Notes under the pieces: generated by a model | Told to the model about the DNA's origin: nothing | Databases searched by the model: none | Seen by the model: only the letters and a program-made list of their open reading frames with translations | Position numbers and translations under genes: made by a program | Part shown: one piece after another, positions 35,993-43,379 of the stretch | Position numbering within the stretch: position 1 is the stretch's first letter | Layout: every line of letters begins with the position of its first letter | Assembly: GCF_001487165.1 (NCBI RefSeq) | Contig: NZ_LN913006.1 | Span: 247,581-311,580, forward strand | Reading direction: 5' to 3' | DNA length: 64,000 nt | Source: Blautia massiliensis (ex Durand et al. 2017) | GTDB taxonomy: Bacteria; Bacillota; Clostridia; Lachnospirales; Lachnospiraceae

Positions 35993-36871
35993 TTAGTCGT
36001 CGTATCTGATGTTAAGAATCTCTTTCATATGTTCGATCGGCATCGGTTCGCCGGTCCACAGTTCAAATGCAGCGGAGCCCTGGAAAAGCATCATGCCAAG
36101 GCCGTTCATTGTCTTGCAGCCAACTTCCTTTGCCATAGAACGCATAGCAGTTTCAAGAGGGGAGTAAGGCACGTCAACAACGATAAGCTCCGGGCGGAAG
36201 TAAGACTTGTCCGGAACAACGGACTGACCTTCCAGTGGTTTCATTCCAACACCTGTCGCATTTACGAAAATATAACTGTCAGCCATTTCTTTTTTCAGCT
36301 GGTCGAGATCAGCCAGATCATAGAGAACAGCATGGCTTGAAGTTCTGGTGTTGATCTTTTCTACCGTAGATACTGCACGGTCCCAGAATTCATCTTTGCG
36401 GTTGAAGATCACAATCTCGCCTACACCGTCAAGTGCTGCCTGGATCTCGATAGCAGTTGCGGCACCACCTGCACCTACGATGGTCATTTTCTTTCCGATG
36501 GCGTTGATGTTATTGTCTTTCAGTGCTGCCATAAATCCGATACCGTCTGTGATATGGCCTGTAAGATGACCATGATCATTAACGATGGTGTTTACAGCGC
36601 CGCACATTTCTGCTGCCGGTGAAAGCTCGTCAAGGTACTGGCCTACCAGAGTTTTGTTCGGCATGGAAACGTTGGAACCTCTCATTTTCAGAGTACGGAT
36701 GGCATTTACAGCATCCTCGATCTCGTCTGCACCAACCTCAAATGCAAGATATGCATAATCATAGCCAAGCTTTGCAAAAGCTTCATTCTGCATGGCAGGA
36801 GAGCTGGAGTGGCGGATCGGATATGCCATAAGACCAATCAGCTCGGTATGTCCTGTGATTCTTTCTGACAT
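35993..36871 (-). CDS. ydiB: Quinate/shikimate dehydrogenase, YdiB-like
   Basis: 292 residues, very like E. coli YdiB: ELIGLMAYPIRHSSSPAMQN at the N-terminus, KMRGSNVSMPNK with the catalytic Lys, GHITDGIGFM, the nucleotide site IVGAGGAATAIEIQAAL, and IFNRKDEFWDRA whose Asp suggests NAD use. Oxidises quinate and shikimate to their 3-dehydro forms. I use the ATG at 36871 because AGAGGAG lies nine bases upstream; an earlier ATG at 36889 itself overlaps that ribosome site. Confidence 0.92.
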   Translation of the reverse strand: MSERITGHTELIGLMAYPIRHSSSPAMQNEAFAKLGYDYAYLAFEVGADEIEDAVNAIRTLKMRGSNVSMPNKTLVGQYLDELSPAAEMCGAVNTIVNDHGHLTGHITDGIGFMAALKDNNINAIGKKMTIVGAGGAATAIEIQAALDGVGEIVIFNRKDEFWDRAVSTVEKINTRTSSHAVLYDLADLDQLKKEMADSYIFVNATGVGMKPLEGQSVVPDKSYFRPELIVVDVPYSPLETAMRSMAKEVGCKTMNGLGMMLFQGSAAFELWTGEPMPIEHMKEILNIRYDD

Positions 36872-37093
36872 GGTAATAACTCCTCTCATTGGTAAAATCT
36901 GGATGAAGATTTGTCTTTTTTAAACCTCCCACCACATAGATCTGAAGAAGCTGCGGACATTCTTCGGACGGCTGCGGGGGAGGAAGACGTGGAAAATCTA
37001 TGTTACGGATCACCGAGTGAACTGTAACAGATCTATATACACTTTCCGGTAGAAGGATTGAAGTGTTCCCGGAAAGGGTATAGCGGAAAAATA
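36872..37093 (-). other. Structured 222-base gap in the minus-strand operon
   Basis: No gene is seen. Several pairings occur: CCTCCC (36926-36931) with GGGAGG (36975-36980), CTGCGG repeats inside it, and TGTTAC with GTAACA (about 37011-37030). There is no clear T-run on the minus strand, so partial termination, processing or a separate promoter are all possible. Confidence 0.4.
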
Positions 37094-39091
37094 TTAAAGG
37101 TATCCTTTCTGCTCAAGAATGGTAAGGATATTGCGTCCTTCCTGGGTACCGTCAATGATTCGTCTTGCTCTCTGGCTGTCGCCGATGTTCATGATCTCAA
37201 CATCCTCAGAAGAAAATTCCTCTGTGAGGTTCTGGTAAAGCTGTCCCTGAGCTCTCATTCCGAGACATACGAAGCCGTACTCAAATGGAAGCTCATAAGG
37301 CTCACCGTCGCCCCTGACAAGGAAGGAAGAATCCTTAACCTCAAGGAGAGCAGTTTTTGTAAGCTGATGTACATTGTGTTTTTTCATCATGGTCTTTGTG
37401 TCATTTTTGCTTACCGGGTCAAGATCACGTCCGATCTGATCCATCATCTCAACGATAGAGATGTCTGCGTTTCTGTCAGCAAAGAATTCCACAACATCAA
37501 GACCTACAGCACCGCCGCCTACAACAACAACCTTTTTGCCTTCCAGATCCTTCGGAAAATCATTAATGTGGCTGATCATACCAAGAATAGAATAAATATT
37601 ATGGTTCTCGTTGTCAATACGATCCTTCAGTCCTGCAATCGGAGGCAGAAGCGGAGCGGAGCCGGTGGAGCTTACGATGATATTCGGATGGAACTTGCGG
37701 ATGTTTTCCGGTGTTCCTTCTGTGTTTTTGAAGATGTAAAGATTATCAAGCTGTTCAGCACGATGCATGAGATAGTGCGGGAAATCAGCAAGACGGTTCT
37801 TTGCAGGGATCTTTGAGATCAGAGATGCAAGTCCGCCAAGCTCATTGCCTTTTTCAAGAAGGAAGGTATTGCATCCAACCTCTGCGGCTGTACAGGCAGC
37901 TTCCAGTCCGGCAGTGCCTCCGCCGATAACGACCACGTTGCAGTTTTTATTTACATGTTTTTTCTTATATACATCGCCCTCAAGAACAGATGGGTTTACA
38001 GTACAGCGGATCGGACGGTTTACACCGATACGGTTTCCGGCACAGCCAACGTTACAGGAGATACATTTGCGGAGGTCACACTCATGACCTGTGGCAACCT
38101 TGTTTACCCATGCAGGGTCTGCAATCAGACCACGGCCCATACCGATCAGGTCTGCATCACCGTCAGCCAGGATACGCTCAGCAACCTTCGGGTCACGGAC
38201 ATTACCCATGGAGATACATGGCTTGTTGAATTTTTCTCTTACGGCCTTTGCCATGTAGGAACGCCATCCGTCCGGGAGATAATTTGCATCGATCTGGTAC
38301 TGGATGGAACCGTTAAGTCCGCAGGAAACATCAAAGATATCAACCTCTTCCTGAAGATAATCCAGGTATTCCAGAGTATCCTCCAGTGTATTTCCACCCT
38401 CCATCAGCTCATCCGCACTGAGACGGAGCATGATCGGGAAGAAAGGTCCTACCTGTTTCCTTACCTCATCGATGACCATACGGCAGAAACGGGTACGGTT
38501 CTCAACAGATCCGCCGAATTCATCGGTACGCTTGTTTGTGATCGGGGAGAGGAACTGACTAATCAGATAGGAGTGTCCTGCATGGATCTCTACCGCGTCA
38601 AAGCCAGCTGTCTGTGCACGTTTTGCAGCCTCACCGTATTTTTTTACGATGTGAAGAATCTCGTCTTTGGAAAGAGGACGCGGGATCTCGCCGCCTTCTT
38701 TGGATGGAACGTCAGATGCGGAAACCGGCTGCATGTTGATCCTGGAAGAAACAGCGGAAGCTCCGGCATGGTTGATCTGGATCGCGATCTTTGTTCCGTA
38801 TCTATGAATATTTTCACAGAATTTGAAAAGACGTGGCAGATAGTTGTCATGGTCGATGCGCAGCTGTGTGGTTCCGTTGGAGCCCTGCGGGGAATCGATG
38901 CTTGCGTTCTCTACGATGATGAGACCTGTGCCACCCTTTGCACGCTGCTCATAATAATTGATATGAAGAAAACTCATTTCGCCGTTCTGTTCACCGTAGT
39001 TGGTGCCCATCGGCATCATAACAATACGGTTCTTGATAGTCATATTTTTAACGGTTAATGGGGAAAAAATATGCGGATAATCATTCTTCAT
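37094..39091 (-). CDS. OYE-type FMN/FAD/4Fe-4S oxidoreductase (enoate reductase-like) 2
   Basis: 665 residues, same architecture as the protein at 29187 but clearly diverged. The FMN barrel shows IFSPLTVKNMTIKNRIVMMP, HAGHSYL and FLSPITNKR. The iron-sulfur motif begins CISCNVGC and its last Cys follows after twelve residues. FAD (CNVVVIGGGTAGLEAAC) and NAD(P) (KVVVVGGGAVGLDVVEFF) domains follow. It is first in the minus-strand operon with ydiB and aroD, so it likely acts on a hydroaromatic intermediate. AGGGAGG precedes the start. Confidence 0.92.
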   Translation of the reverse strand: MKNDYPHIFSPLTVKNMTIKNRIVMMPMGTNYGEQNGEMSFLHINYYEQRAKGGTGLIIVENASIDSPQGSNGTTQLRIDHDNYLPRLFKFCENIHRYGTKIAIQINHAGASAVSSRINMQPVSASDVPSKEGGEIPRPLSKDEILHIVKKYGEAAKRAQTAGFDAVEIHAGHSYLISQFLSPITNKRTDEFGGSVENRTRFCRMVIDEVRKQVGPFFPIMLRLSADELMEGGNTLEDTLEYLDYLQEEVDIFDVSCGLNGSIQYQIDANYLPDGWRSYMAKAVREKFNKPCISMGNVRDPKVAERILADGDADLIGMGRGLIADPAWVNKVATGHECDLRKCISCNVGCAGNRIGVNRPIRCTVNPSVLEGDVYKKKHVNKNCNVVVIGGGTAGLEAACTAAEVGCNTFLLEKGNELGGLASLISKIPAKNRLADFPHYLMHRAEQLDNLYIFKNTEGTPENIRKFHPNIIVSSTGSAPLLPPIAGLKDRIDNENHNIYSILGMISHINDFPKDLEGKKVVVVGGGAVGLDVVEFFADRNADISIVEMMDQIGRDLDPVSKNDTKTMMKKHNVHQLTKTALLEVKDSSFLVRGDGEPYELPFEYGFVCLGMRAQGQLYQNLTEEFSSEDVEIMNIGDSQRARRIIDGTQEGRNILTILEQKGYL

Positions 39092-39153
39092 CTGAAAAAA
39101 ACCTCCCTGGTTATTTTAAATAGAATCGTTTGTTTGTGTTAATTATATAACAG

Positions 39154-39211
39154 AATAATCTATAAAACTAATTCATAATACGAGCGATATAATAAAAATA
39201 ATCTATGAATT
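39154..39211 (-). promoter_or_regulatory. Two tandem LysR-type boxes upstream of reductase 2
   Basis: AATAATCTAT occurs twice, at 39154-39163 and 39197-39206, 43 bases apart, about four helical turns. The second extends to AATCTATGAATT (39200-39211) and is part of a 15-base identity with 25955-25969. The surrounding 357-base gap is very AT-rich and holds no gene. It separates divergent reductase 2 and the Nudix gene. Confidence 0.6.
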
Positions 39212-39448
39212 TTTGTATATCATCTTTCAGGCTGCAGGTACTTGCATGTTTATAATGTGAAAAAAACAGATGTAGAACGGTAACGCTAACTGGAAAATGG
39301 TATCGGATCCAGGGGTTTACATATATGATTTTAACGTGTTATCATAACAAATAAAAAAGATACAGAAAACGGAGAAACGGGCAGGATGAAACGGATCAAA
39401 TGTAAGACTGTATTTCCGCGTTCTGTAAAAAGACAGGAGATAGATAAA

Positions 39449-39952
39449 ATGGAATTCTGGGATATTTACGATGCAGATAAGAAACCGACAGGACGAACTA
39501 TGAAGCGCAATGACTGGTGTTTAAAGGATGGAGAGTATCATCTGACAGTTTTGGGCGTGGTAGCAAGACCGGACAAGACCTTTCTTATTACCAAACGTGT
39601 GATGACAAAGGCCTGGGCTCCGGGCTGGTGGGAGGTTTCCGGCGGTGCAGCCCAGGCAGGAGAGGCTTCCCGTGATGCAGTACTCCGTGAGGTGAAAGAG
39701 GAGACCGGACTGGACGCCAGTGAGGCAGAGGGCGGATACCTTTTTACATATAAAAGAGAGAACCCGGGGGAAGGAGATAATTACTTTGTGGATGTGTACC
39801 GTTTTGTCATGGATGTGGAGGATAAGGATCTGAAGCTTCAGATGGAAGAGACAGACGGATATATGTTTGCAACCCTGGAGCAGATCCGGGCGTTTGCCGC
39901 AGAGGGAAAATTCCTACATTATGACAGTATTAAGAAGGTGTTTGAGTTCTGA
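39449..39952 (+). CDS. Nudix hydrolase
   Basis: 167 residues. The N-terminus (EFWDIYDADKKPTGRTM) is that of the IPP-isomerase-like Nudix group. The Nudix box is complete: G-x5-E-x7-R-E-x2-E-E-x-G around residues 70-92, starting at GGAAQAGE. These enzymes split nucleoside diphosphates linked to other groups. The ATG at 39449 follows AGGAGA by eight bases; longer versions add a basic tail without homology. Confidence 0.9.
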   Translation: MEFWDIYDADKKPTGRTMKRNDWCLKDGEYHLTVLGVVARPDKTFLITKRVMTKAWAPGWWEVSGGAAQAGEASRDAVLREVKEETGLDASEAEGGYLFTYKRENPGEGDNYFVDVYRFVMDVEDKDLKLQMEETDGYMFATLEQIRAFAAEGKFLHYDSIKKVFEF

Positions 39953-40058
39953 GCAGATTTCTGACTGGTTTTCCGCGAGGATTTGAAAATAAATGTTGTT
40001 TTTTGTGGATTTCTATTTTTAAAAACGTTGTTTTTTGACTTATTTTCGAAGAATTGTC

Positions 40059-40200
40059 TTGACATTAAAATTGGTAAATAGTAAAATTAAATCAGATGAA
40101 CTGCCAGACGGTTTTTTGACCATGAGCAGGTAGCAGAGCGGATTTCAAAGATCTGCTTGACTTTAGGAAGCTGTAAGCCGGATGAATGAAATCCGGCTTA
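40059..40200 (+). promoter_or_regulatory. Promoter and structured leader of the eutS-like operon
   Basis: TTGACA (40059-40064) and TAAAAT (40082-40087), 17 bases apart. The leader of about 165 bases has AGCAGA/TCTGCT and a perfect 10-bp stem, TAAGCCGGAT (40174-40183) with ATCCGGCTTA (40191-40200), loop of seven. No T-run follows the stem. The 310-base gap holds no gene. Confidence 0.65.
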
Positions 40201-40262
40201 TAAAATTATCCAATATTATCAGATCGAGAATAATATAAAATTTTGAAAGCGAGGAATCATCA

Positions 40263-40628
40263 ATGGCGGATGAACATAGAGATCAGATCAGAATCGTACA
40301 GGAAACCGTAGCCGGTAAGGAGATCACATTTGCCCATATCATGGGTGGTCCGGCACCTATCATATATCAGAAGCTTGGACTGAATCCGCAGGTGGACTAT
40401 GGATCATCTGCAATTGGTATCATGAACATGACACCTTCCGAGTCTGCTGTGATCGCATCCGATATTGCTGTGAAGAGCGGTAATGTGTATCTTGGATTTG
40501 CAGACCGTTTTACAGGAACACTGATCATAACAGGAGAGATTTCCGATGTGCAGACTGCAATGGAGGAGATCGTGGATTATTTCCGTGATACTCTGGGATA
40601 TGTAGTATGCAATATCACCAAGAGATAA
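40263..40628 (+). CDS. eutS: Microcompartment shell protein, EutS/PduU type (1)
   Basis: 121 residues, circularly permuted BMC-domain protein. The EutS pattern is followed throughout: RIVQETVAGKEITFAHIMGG, YQKLGLNPQ, AIGIMNMTPSESAVIASDIA, GNVYLGFADRFTGTLIITG and a C-terminal ALGY-like helix. Hexamers of this type form flat facets of bacterial microcompartment shells, often with a central beta-barrel. It is followed 11 bases later by a second shell gene and then eutP. No encapsulated enzyme gene is next to it. Confidence 0.92.
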   Translation: MADEHRDQIRIVQETVAGKEITFAHIMGGPAPIIYQKLGLNPQVDYGSSAIGIMNMTPSESAVIASDIAVKSGNVYLGFADRFTGTLIITGEISDVQTAMEEIVDYFRDTLGYVVCNITKR

Positions 40629-40639
40629 GGAAGTGTACC

Positions 40640-41071
40640 ATGGAAGAACGGATAACAAAGGAAGAACTGCTGGAGAGGCTGTTTCATGATGATTATGAGA
40701 ACCTTAAGGGAAGAAGACTTCGGCTGACCCGGGTGAGAGTACCTGGAAAGGAGCTTTCCTTTGCACATGTTTTTACACCAAATGACAGATCGATATATGA
40801 GAATCTTGCGTTACATATCGGTGTTCATGAAGGTGAAGATCACAGAGGAGATGCCATCGGCATGGTCCGTGTCACACCCTGGGAGGCAATCGTGGTTGCG
40901 GCAGATGTTGCAGTGAAGGCAGCTCATGTGGAAGTAGGATTTATGGATCGTTTCTGCGGGACGCTGATCCTGACAGGCGGTTTTACGGAAGTGATGACAG
41001 CTGTGGAGGAAGTGGTACGATTTTTCCATGAGACATTGAAATTCGATGTTTGTAAGATCCACAGAAGCTGA
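40640..41071 (+). CDS. Microcompartment shell protein, EutS/PduU type (2), extended
   Basis: 143 residues. Same permuted BMC fold as its upstream neighbour (VRVPGKELSFAHVF, MVRVTPWEAIVVAADVAVKA, VEVGFMDRFCGTLILTG), but with an N-terminal extension of about 28 charged residues (MEERITKEELLERLFHDDYE) that could be a helical targeting or docking peptide. It may build mixed hexamers with the first protein. The ATG at 40640 follows AAGGAAGT. Confidence 0.88.
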   Translation: MEERITKEELLERLFHDDYENLKGRRLRLTRVRVPGKELSFAHVFTPNDRSIYENLALHIGVHEGEDHRGDAIGMVRVTPWEAIVVAADVAVKAAHVEVGFMDRFCGTLILTGGFTEVMTAVEEVVRFFHETLKFDVCKIHRS

Positions 41072-41089
41072 GGCAGGACGGGATAAAAA

Positions 41090-41620
41090 ATGAAAAAAAT
41101 TTTTCTGATGGGTCGAAGTGAAGCCGGCAAAACATCCCTGACACAGGCGCTTAAAGGGGAAGAGCTTCATTATCATAAGACTCAGTATACCAATACAAAT
41201 GAAGATACTATTGATTCACCGGGAGAATATGCGGAATCCAAGCATTTCAGCGTAGGACTGGCCTGCTTTTCCTTTGAGGCGGATGTGATCGCCATTGTAC
41301 AGGCAGCCAATGAGCCCTTTAACCTGTTTAGTGACGGCAGCAGGAATTTTCTACTACGGCCGCTGATCGGGATCATCACCAAGGTGGATTCTCCCCATGC
41401 CAACATTCCCATGGTCAGACAGTGGATGGAGAACATGGGCTGTGAGAGGATCTTTATGGTAAATAACAAGACCAGGGAAGGCATCAGCGAGCTGATGGAT
41501 TATCTGCAGGATGATCTCCCGAAGCTTACGCTTGAACAGGCGAAATTCAAGCAGAGCCTTGGCCTTAACGAATGGGATTCCATGCCGGAAGGGGTGGAGT
41601 ATCCGGAATCCATACGGTAA
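41090..41620 (+). CDS. eutP: EutP/PduV-like GTPase
   Basis: 176 residues, small P-loop GTPase of the EutP/PduV family found in microcompartment operons. Walker A is MGRSEAGKTS near the N-terminus, the G3 motif is DSPGEY near residue 43 and G4 is TKVD near residue 101. PduV has been linked to microcompartment positioning; the role of EutP is not settled. It lies 18 bases after the second shell gene in the same operon. Confidence 0.9.
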   Translation: MKKIFLMGRSEAGKTSLTQALKGEELHYHKTQYTNTNEDTIDSPGEYAESKHFSVGLACFSFEADVIAIVQAANEPFNLFSDGSRNFLLRPLIGIITKVDSPHANIPMVRQWMENMGCERIFMVNNKTREGISELMDYLQDDLPKLTLEQAKFKQSLGLNEWDSMPEGVEYPESIR

Positions 41621-41691
41621 AATAGTAATATTCACGAAAAATGAATAAAAATACAAAATTCAAACAGAAAAAGTAGAAATTCCTCCGGAAC

Positions 41692-41856
41692 TGTGATATA
41701 CTGTCATCGTTTGGAAGATTCGTGGGCTGAAATGTAAGATCCCCAGAGCATGAAGGATAAAGAGGATAGAAACGGGGCTCGCAGATATATGGCAGAAGAG
41801 CTGTATGTCGGGAACACCGGGTATCCGTATCTGCCTTCATGTTCCGGGGATTTTTT
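41692..41856 (+). promoter_or_regulatory. Leader RNA with terminator upstream of the AGCS symporter
   Basis: An extended -10 TGATATACT (41694-41702) starts a leader. GATCCCCAGAGCATGAAGG (41739-41757) pairs with CCTTCATGTTCCGGGGAT (41833-41850) in an 18-bp stem, and T-run TTTTTT follows. The 75-base interior holds further pairings such as GGATA/TATCC and GCTC/GAGC. This arrangement, about 70 bases before the symporter start, looks like a transcription attenuator or riboswitch. It does not match any class I know. Confidence 0.6.
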
Positions 41857-41924
41857 ATATTCTATACACAGATTTTCCGAGTGGATGCAAAAGACAAAAA
41901 ATAAGAAGGACAGGAGAGGAAAAG

Positions 41925-43376
41925 ATGTTTGAATTATTTGAAAATCTGACCAACTGGCTCTGGGGACTGCCGCTGCTGATCACGATCCTCGCTACAGGCG
42001 TATATCTGACAGTACGTTCCGGTTTCTTCCAGTTTCGCCATTTTGGTTACATTGTGAAAAACATGTTCAGTAAAGAACGTCGCCAGGAAGGCGGAGATGA
42101 CGGAAAGAGCCTGACACCGTTCCAGGCTATTTCAATTGCGATCGGAGGTACTGTTGGTGTATCCAATATGTCCGGTGTTGCAACGGCTATTGCAACAGGA
42201 GGACCTGGGGCATTATTCTGGCTCTGGATCGCAGCGCTTCTTGCCATGGTCATCAAGATGGCAGAGGTAACACTTGCTGTATACTACAGAGAGAAACAGC
42301 CAAACGGTGAGTACCAGGGAGGCCCGACCTACTACATGCAGAAGGGGCTTGGCGGAGAGAAAAAGCTTCCCTTCTGGAAACTTTTTGCAGTACTGTTCGG
42401 CGGCTGTATTTTCATGACATGGTTCATTACTTTGCAGAATTATACAGTATCAGAGGCTGTCGGAAGTACCTTCCACTTGCCGTACATCGTACCGTCACTT
42501 TTGTATGTGGCAGCGATCTATCTGATCATCATCGGCGGTGTAAAGAAAGTCGGCGTGATCTCTTCCTATATGACACCGATCATGTGCATGCTTTACATTG
42601 TAGGCTCTCTCGCAATACTGGTAGTGAATTTTGACAAGCTGCCGGAAACCTTTGGACTGATCTTCAAGGGTGCATTTACAACACAGGCGGCAGTCGGCGG
42701 ATTTATGGGAGCCGGTGTTGCAACAGCAATGCGTCTTGGCTTTGCCCGTTCCGTATACAGCAACGAGGCAGGCTGGGGAACATCTCCTATGATCCATGCT
42801 TCCGCAAAGACAGACCATCCTGTAAAACAGGGACTGATGGGAGCATTTGAGGTATTTGCAGACACCATCGTAGTCTGCTCCATGACAGGTCTTGTTGTTA
42901 TCATCACCGGCTACTGGAATTCAGGACTTCAGGGATCAGAGCTGACACTGACAGCATTTGAGTCTGGAATGGGCTCCATTGCGAGAGCACTGATCGCGAT
43001 CAGTATTTTTCTTTTTGGATTAACAACATCAACTGGATGGTTCACCTACTACAGCGTGATCCTGAAGCACTGGCTGAAAAATAATCAGAAGGTTCTGAAG
43101 ATCGCAGAGAAGGTTTTTATCCTTGGAACACCATTATGGGGTCTTCTGGTCACAGTGCTTACTCTTTACGGAAACGGAACACCGGCGCAGCTGTGGGTAA
43201 TTGCAGACTTTACAACCGTATTCCCTACATTTGTAAATGTTGCCACATTATTTATCTTAAGTGGTACTTTCTTTAAACTGCTGAAGGATTACAAGGCGCG
43301 TTACATGGGAATCGGAAAGGTAGACAAGGATATGGCACTTTTCTACGAGGATAAAAAAGAAAAAGAGGAAAAATAA
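41925..43376 (+). CDS. AGCS-family sodium:amino-acid symporter
   Basis: 483 residues with about eleven hydrophobic helices. Alanine/glycine:cation symporter features are GLPLLITILATGVYLTVRSG at the N-terminus, GVSNMSGVATAIATGGPGAL, the YQGGPTYYMQKGL loop, and RSVYSNEAGWGTSPMIHASA in the second half. It imports alanine, glycine or similar with Na+. The ATG at 41925 follows CAGGAGAGG. Four bases separate it from the amidohydrolase gene, so a shared operon is likely. Confidence 0.95.
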   Translation: MFELFENLTNWLWGLPLLITILATGVYLTVRSGFFQFRHFGYIVKNMFSKERRQEGGDDGKSLTPFQAISIAIGGTVGVSNMSGVATAIATGGPGALFWLWIAALLAMVIKMAEVTLAVYYREKQPNGEYQGGPTYYMQKGLGGEKKLPFWKLFAVLFGGCIFMTWFITLQNYTVSEAVGSTFHLPYIVPSLLYVAAIYLIIIGGVKKVGVISSYMTPIMCMLYIVGSLAILVVNFDKLPETFGLIFKGAFTTQAAVGGFMGAGVATAMRLGFARSVYSNEAGWGTSPMIHASAKTDHPVKQGLMGAFEVFADTIVVCSMTGLVVIITGYWNSGLQGSELTLTAFESGMGSIARALIAISIFLFGLTTSTGWFTYYSVILKHWLKNNQKVLKIAEKVFILGTPLWGLLVTVLTLYGNGTPAQLWVIADFTTVFPTFVNVATLFILSGTFFKLLKDYKARYMGIGKVDKDMALFYEDKKEKEEK

Positions 43377-43379
43377 ACA

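Noticed and set aside
41750-41932. 60-codon frame within the symporter leader
   Set aside because: It runs through the leader stem and terminator, has no convincing ribosome site and is charged low-complexity sequence. A very short leader peptide cannot be excluded.
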